A stretch of 6,337 nt of DNA, taken from contig DGOT01000153.1 of assembly GCA_002389465.1 (NCBI GenBank), positions 1-6,337 of the forward strand, written 5' to 3'. The first letter of the stretch is position 1. Each line of letters opens with the position of its first letter. Under the pieces are notes generated by a model. It worked only from the letters and a program-made list of their open reading frames with translations. It ran no database searches and was not told the origin of the DNA. Of this stretch, positions 6,000 through 6,337 are shown piece after piece. The DNA comes from Bacteroidales bacterium UBA4459 (GTDB lineage: Bacteria; Bacteroidota; Bacteroidia; Bacteroidales; F082). The translations under genes were made by a program, and so were the position numbers.

Positions 6000-6337
6000 A
6001 TGAAAACCAAATTAATTTTAGTTCTGTTATTTGCCATTCTAATGGGCTTTAACGTACAATCCCAATTTGTAAAACCATCATACAGTAAAGCAAAACAAGT
6101 AGAAAACGAGATCAAGAGGCAAAAGAAAAAGGAAAAAGAAGAGAAAGAGAAACAAGAAAAGCAGGAGAAGCAAGCAAACCAAGAAGACCCGAAAACTACA
6201 GAAGATCAAACTGATCCCATAGCAAAAGATCCTCAATTGGTGTGGTCGAAATATGATTTTATACCAGGCGACAAGGTAATCTTTGAAGATGACTTGCTGG
6301 GCGAGGAGAACGGTGAGTTCCCATCCCGATGGGATTT
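6000..6337 (+). CDS. Secreted protein, probable OmpA-family surface protein (5' part only)
   Basis: The first 112 codons are inside the window and the frame is still open at its end. MKTKLILVLLFAILMGFNVQSQ is a typical signal peptide with two N-terminal lysines, a hydrophobic core (5-16) and likely cleavage near residues 21-22. Residues 32-62 are a charged Lys/Glu/Gln linker, purine-rich in DNA (about 6100-6190), which should form an extended helix or disordered spacer. Then comes DPQLVWSKYDFIPGDKVIFEDD and GEFPSRWDF. The pattern KYDF.PGD.VIF.DD....GEFPSRW is, as I recall it, the start of the mature part of Bacteroidota proteins that end in an OmpA peptidoglycan-binding domain. That C-terminal domain is outside the window, so the family call is inference. 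The ATG fits the signal peptide and follows a -7 box at 5928. It seems independent of the trp block. Confidence 0.75.
   Translation, partial: MKTKLILVLLFAILMGFNVQSQFVKPSYSKAKQVENEIKRQKKKEKEEKEKQEKQEKQANQEDPKTTEDQTDPIAKDPQLVWSKYDFIPGDKVIFEDDLLGEENGEFPSRWD

Noticed and set aside
6100..6190. Purine-rich repetitive stretch considered as a tandem repeat
   Set aside because: It is irregular and in frame within a Lys/Glu/Gln linker; no repeat unit is preserved.

Overview
The window looks chromosomal and comes from a Bacteroidota bacterium. Three things point there: promoter boxes of the Bacteroidota type (TTTG, about 20 bases, then TAnnTTTG), starts without a clear Shine-Dalgarno, and a final gene resembling the OmpA-like surface proteins of that phylum. 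No rRNA, tRNA, CRISPR array, insertion sequence or integrase is visible.

Layout. (1) Bases 5-595, minus: a UPF0316/DUF2179 membrane protein. (2) Bases 596-932: no intact gene. On the minus strand it holds a possible small or decayed reading frame (747-899) and a clear intrinsic terminator (650-712), which would end transcription coming from dodecin. (3) Bases 933-1145, minus: dodecin. (4) Bases 1146-1441: AT-rich divergent spacer with a good promoter for the next operon. (5) Bases 1442-4331, plus: a complete three-gene proton-translocating NAD(P) transhydrogenase operon (pntAA-pntAB-pntB). (6) Bases 4332-4459: AT-rich spacer, no terminator or promoter that I can defend. (7) Bases 4460-5831, plus: aromatic amino acid genes, mostly broken. 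(8) Bases 5832-5999: spacer with a promoter -7 box. (9) Bases 6000-6337, plus: start of a secreted or outer-membrane protein, cut by the window end.

The unusual part is region 7. Only trpG is whole. Before it lies the C-terminal piece of a DAHP synthase-chorismate mutase, missing its N-terminal barrel and breaking off inside the mutase domain, where it runs directly into the last codons of trpE in another frame. After trpG, the first 100 or so residues of TrpD are joined in frame to the C-terminal end of a second DAHP synthase. The window therefore shows three novel joints within about 1.25 kb, all in shikimate/tryptophan genes, all in the same orientation, and two of them at the same structural position of two paralogous DAHP synthases. 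Either this genome lost most of its trp/aro cluster through several deletions at short homologies, or the sequence is a chimeric assembly. The sequence alone cannot decide between these.

Functionally, the pnt operon should supply NADPH at the cost of the proton gradient. Dodecin would buffer flavins. The trp/aro block as written cannot make anthranilate from TrpE or run the TrpD step, so if it is real the strain would need tryptophan unless intact copies lie elsewhere; TrpG could still serve as the glutaminase for p-aminobenzoate synthesis.
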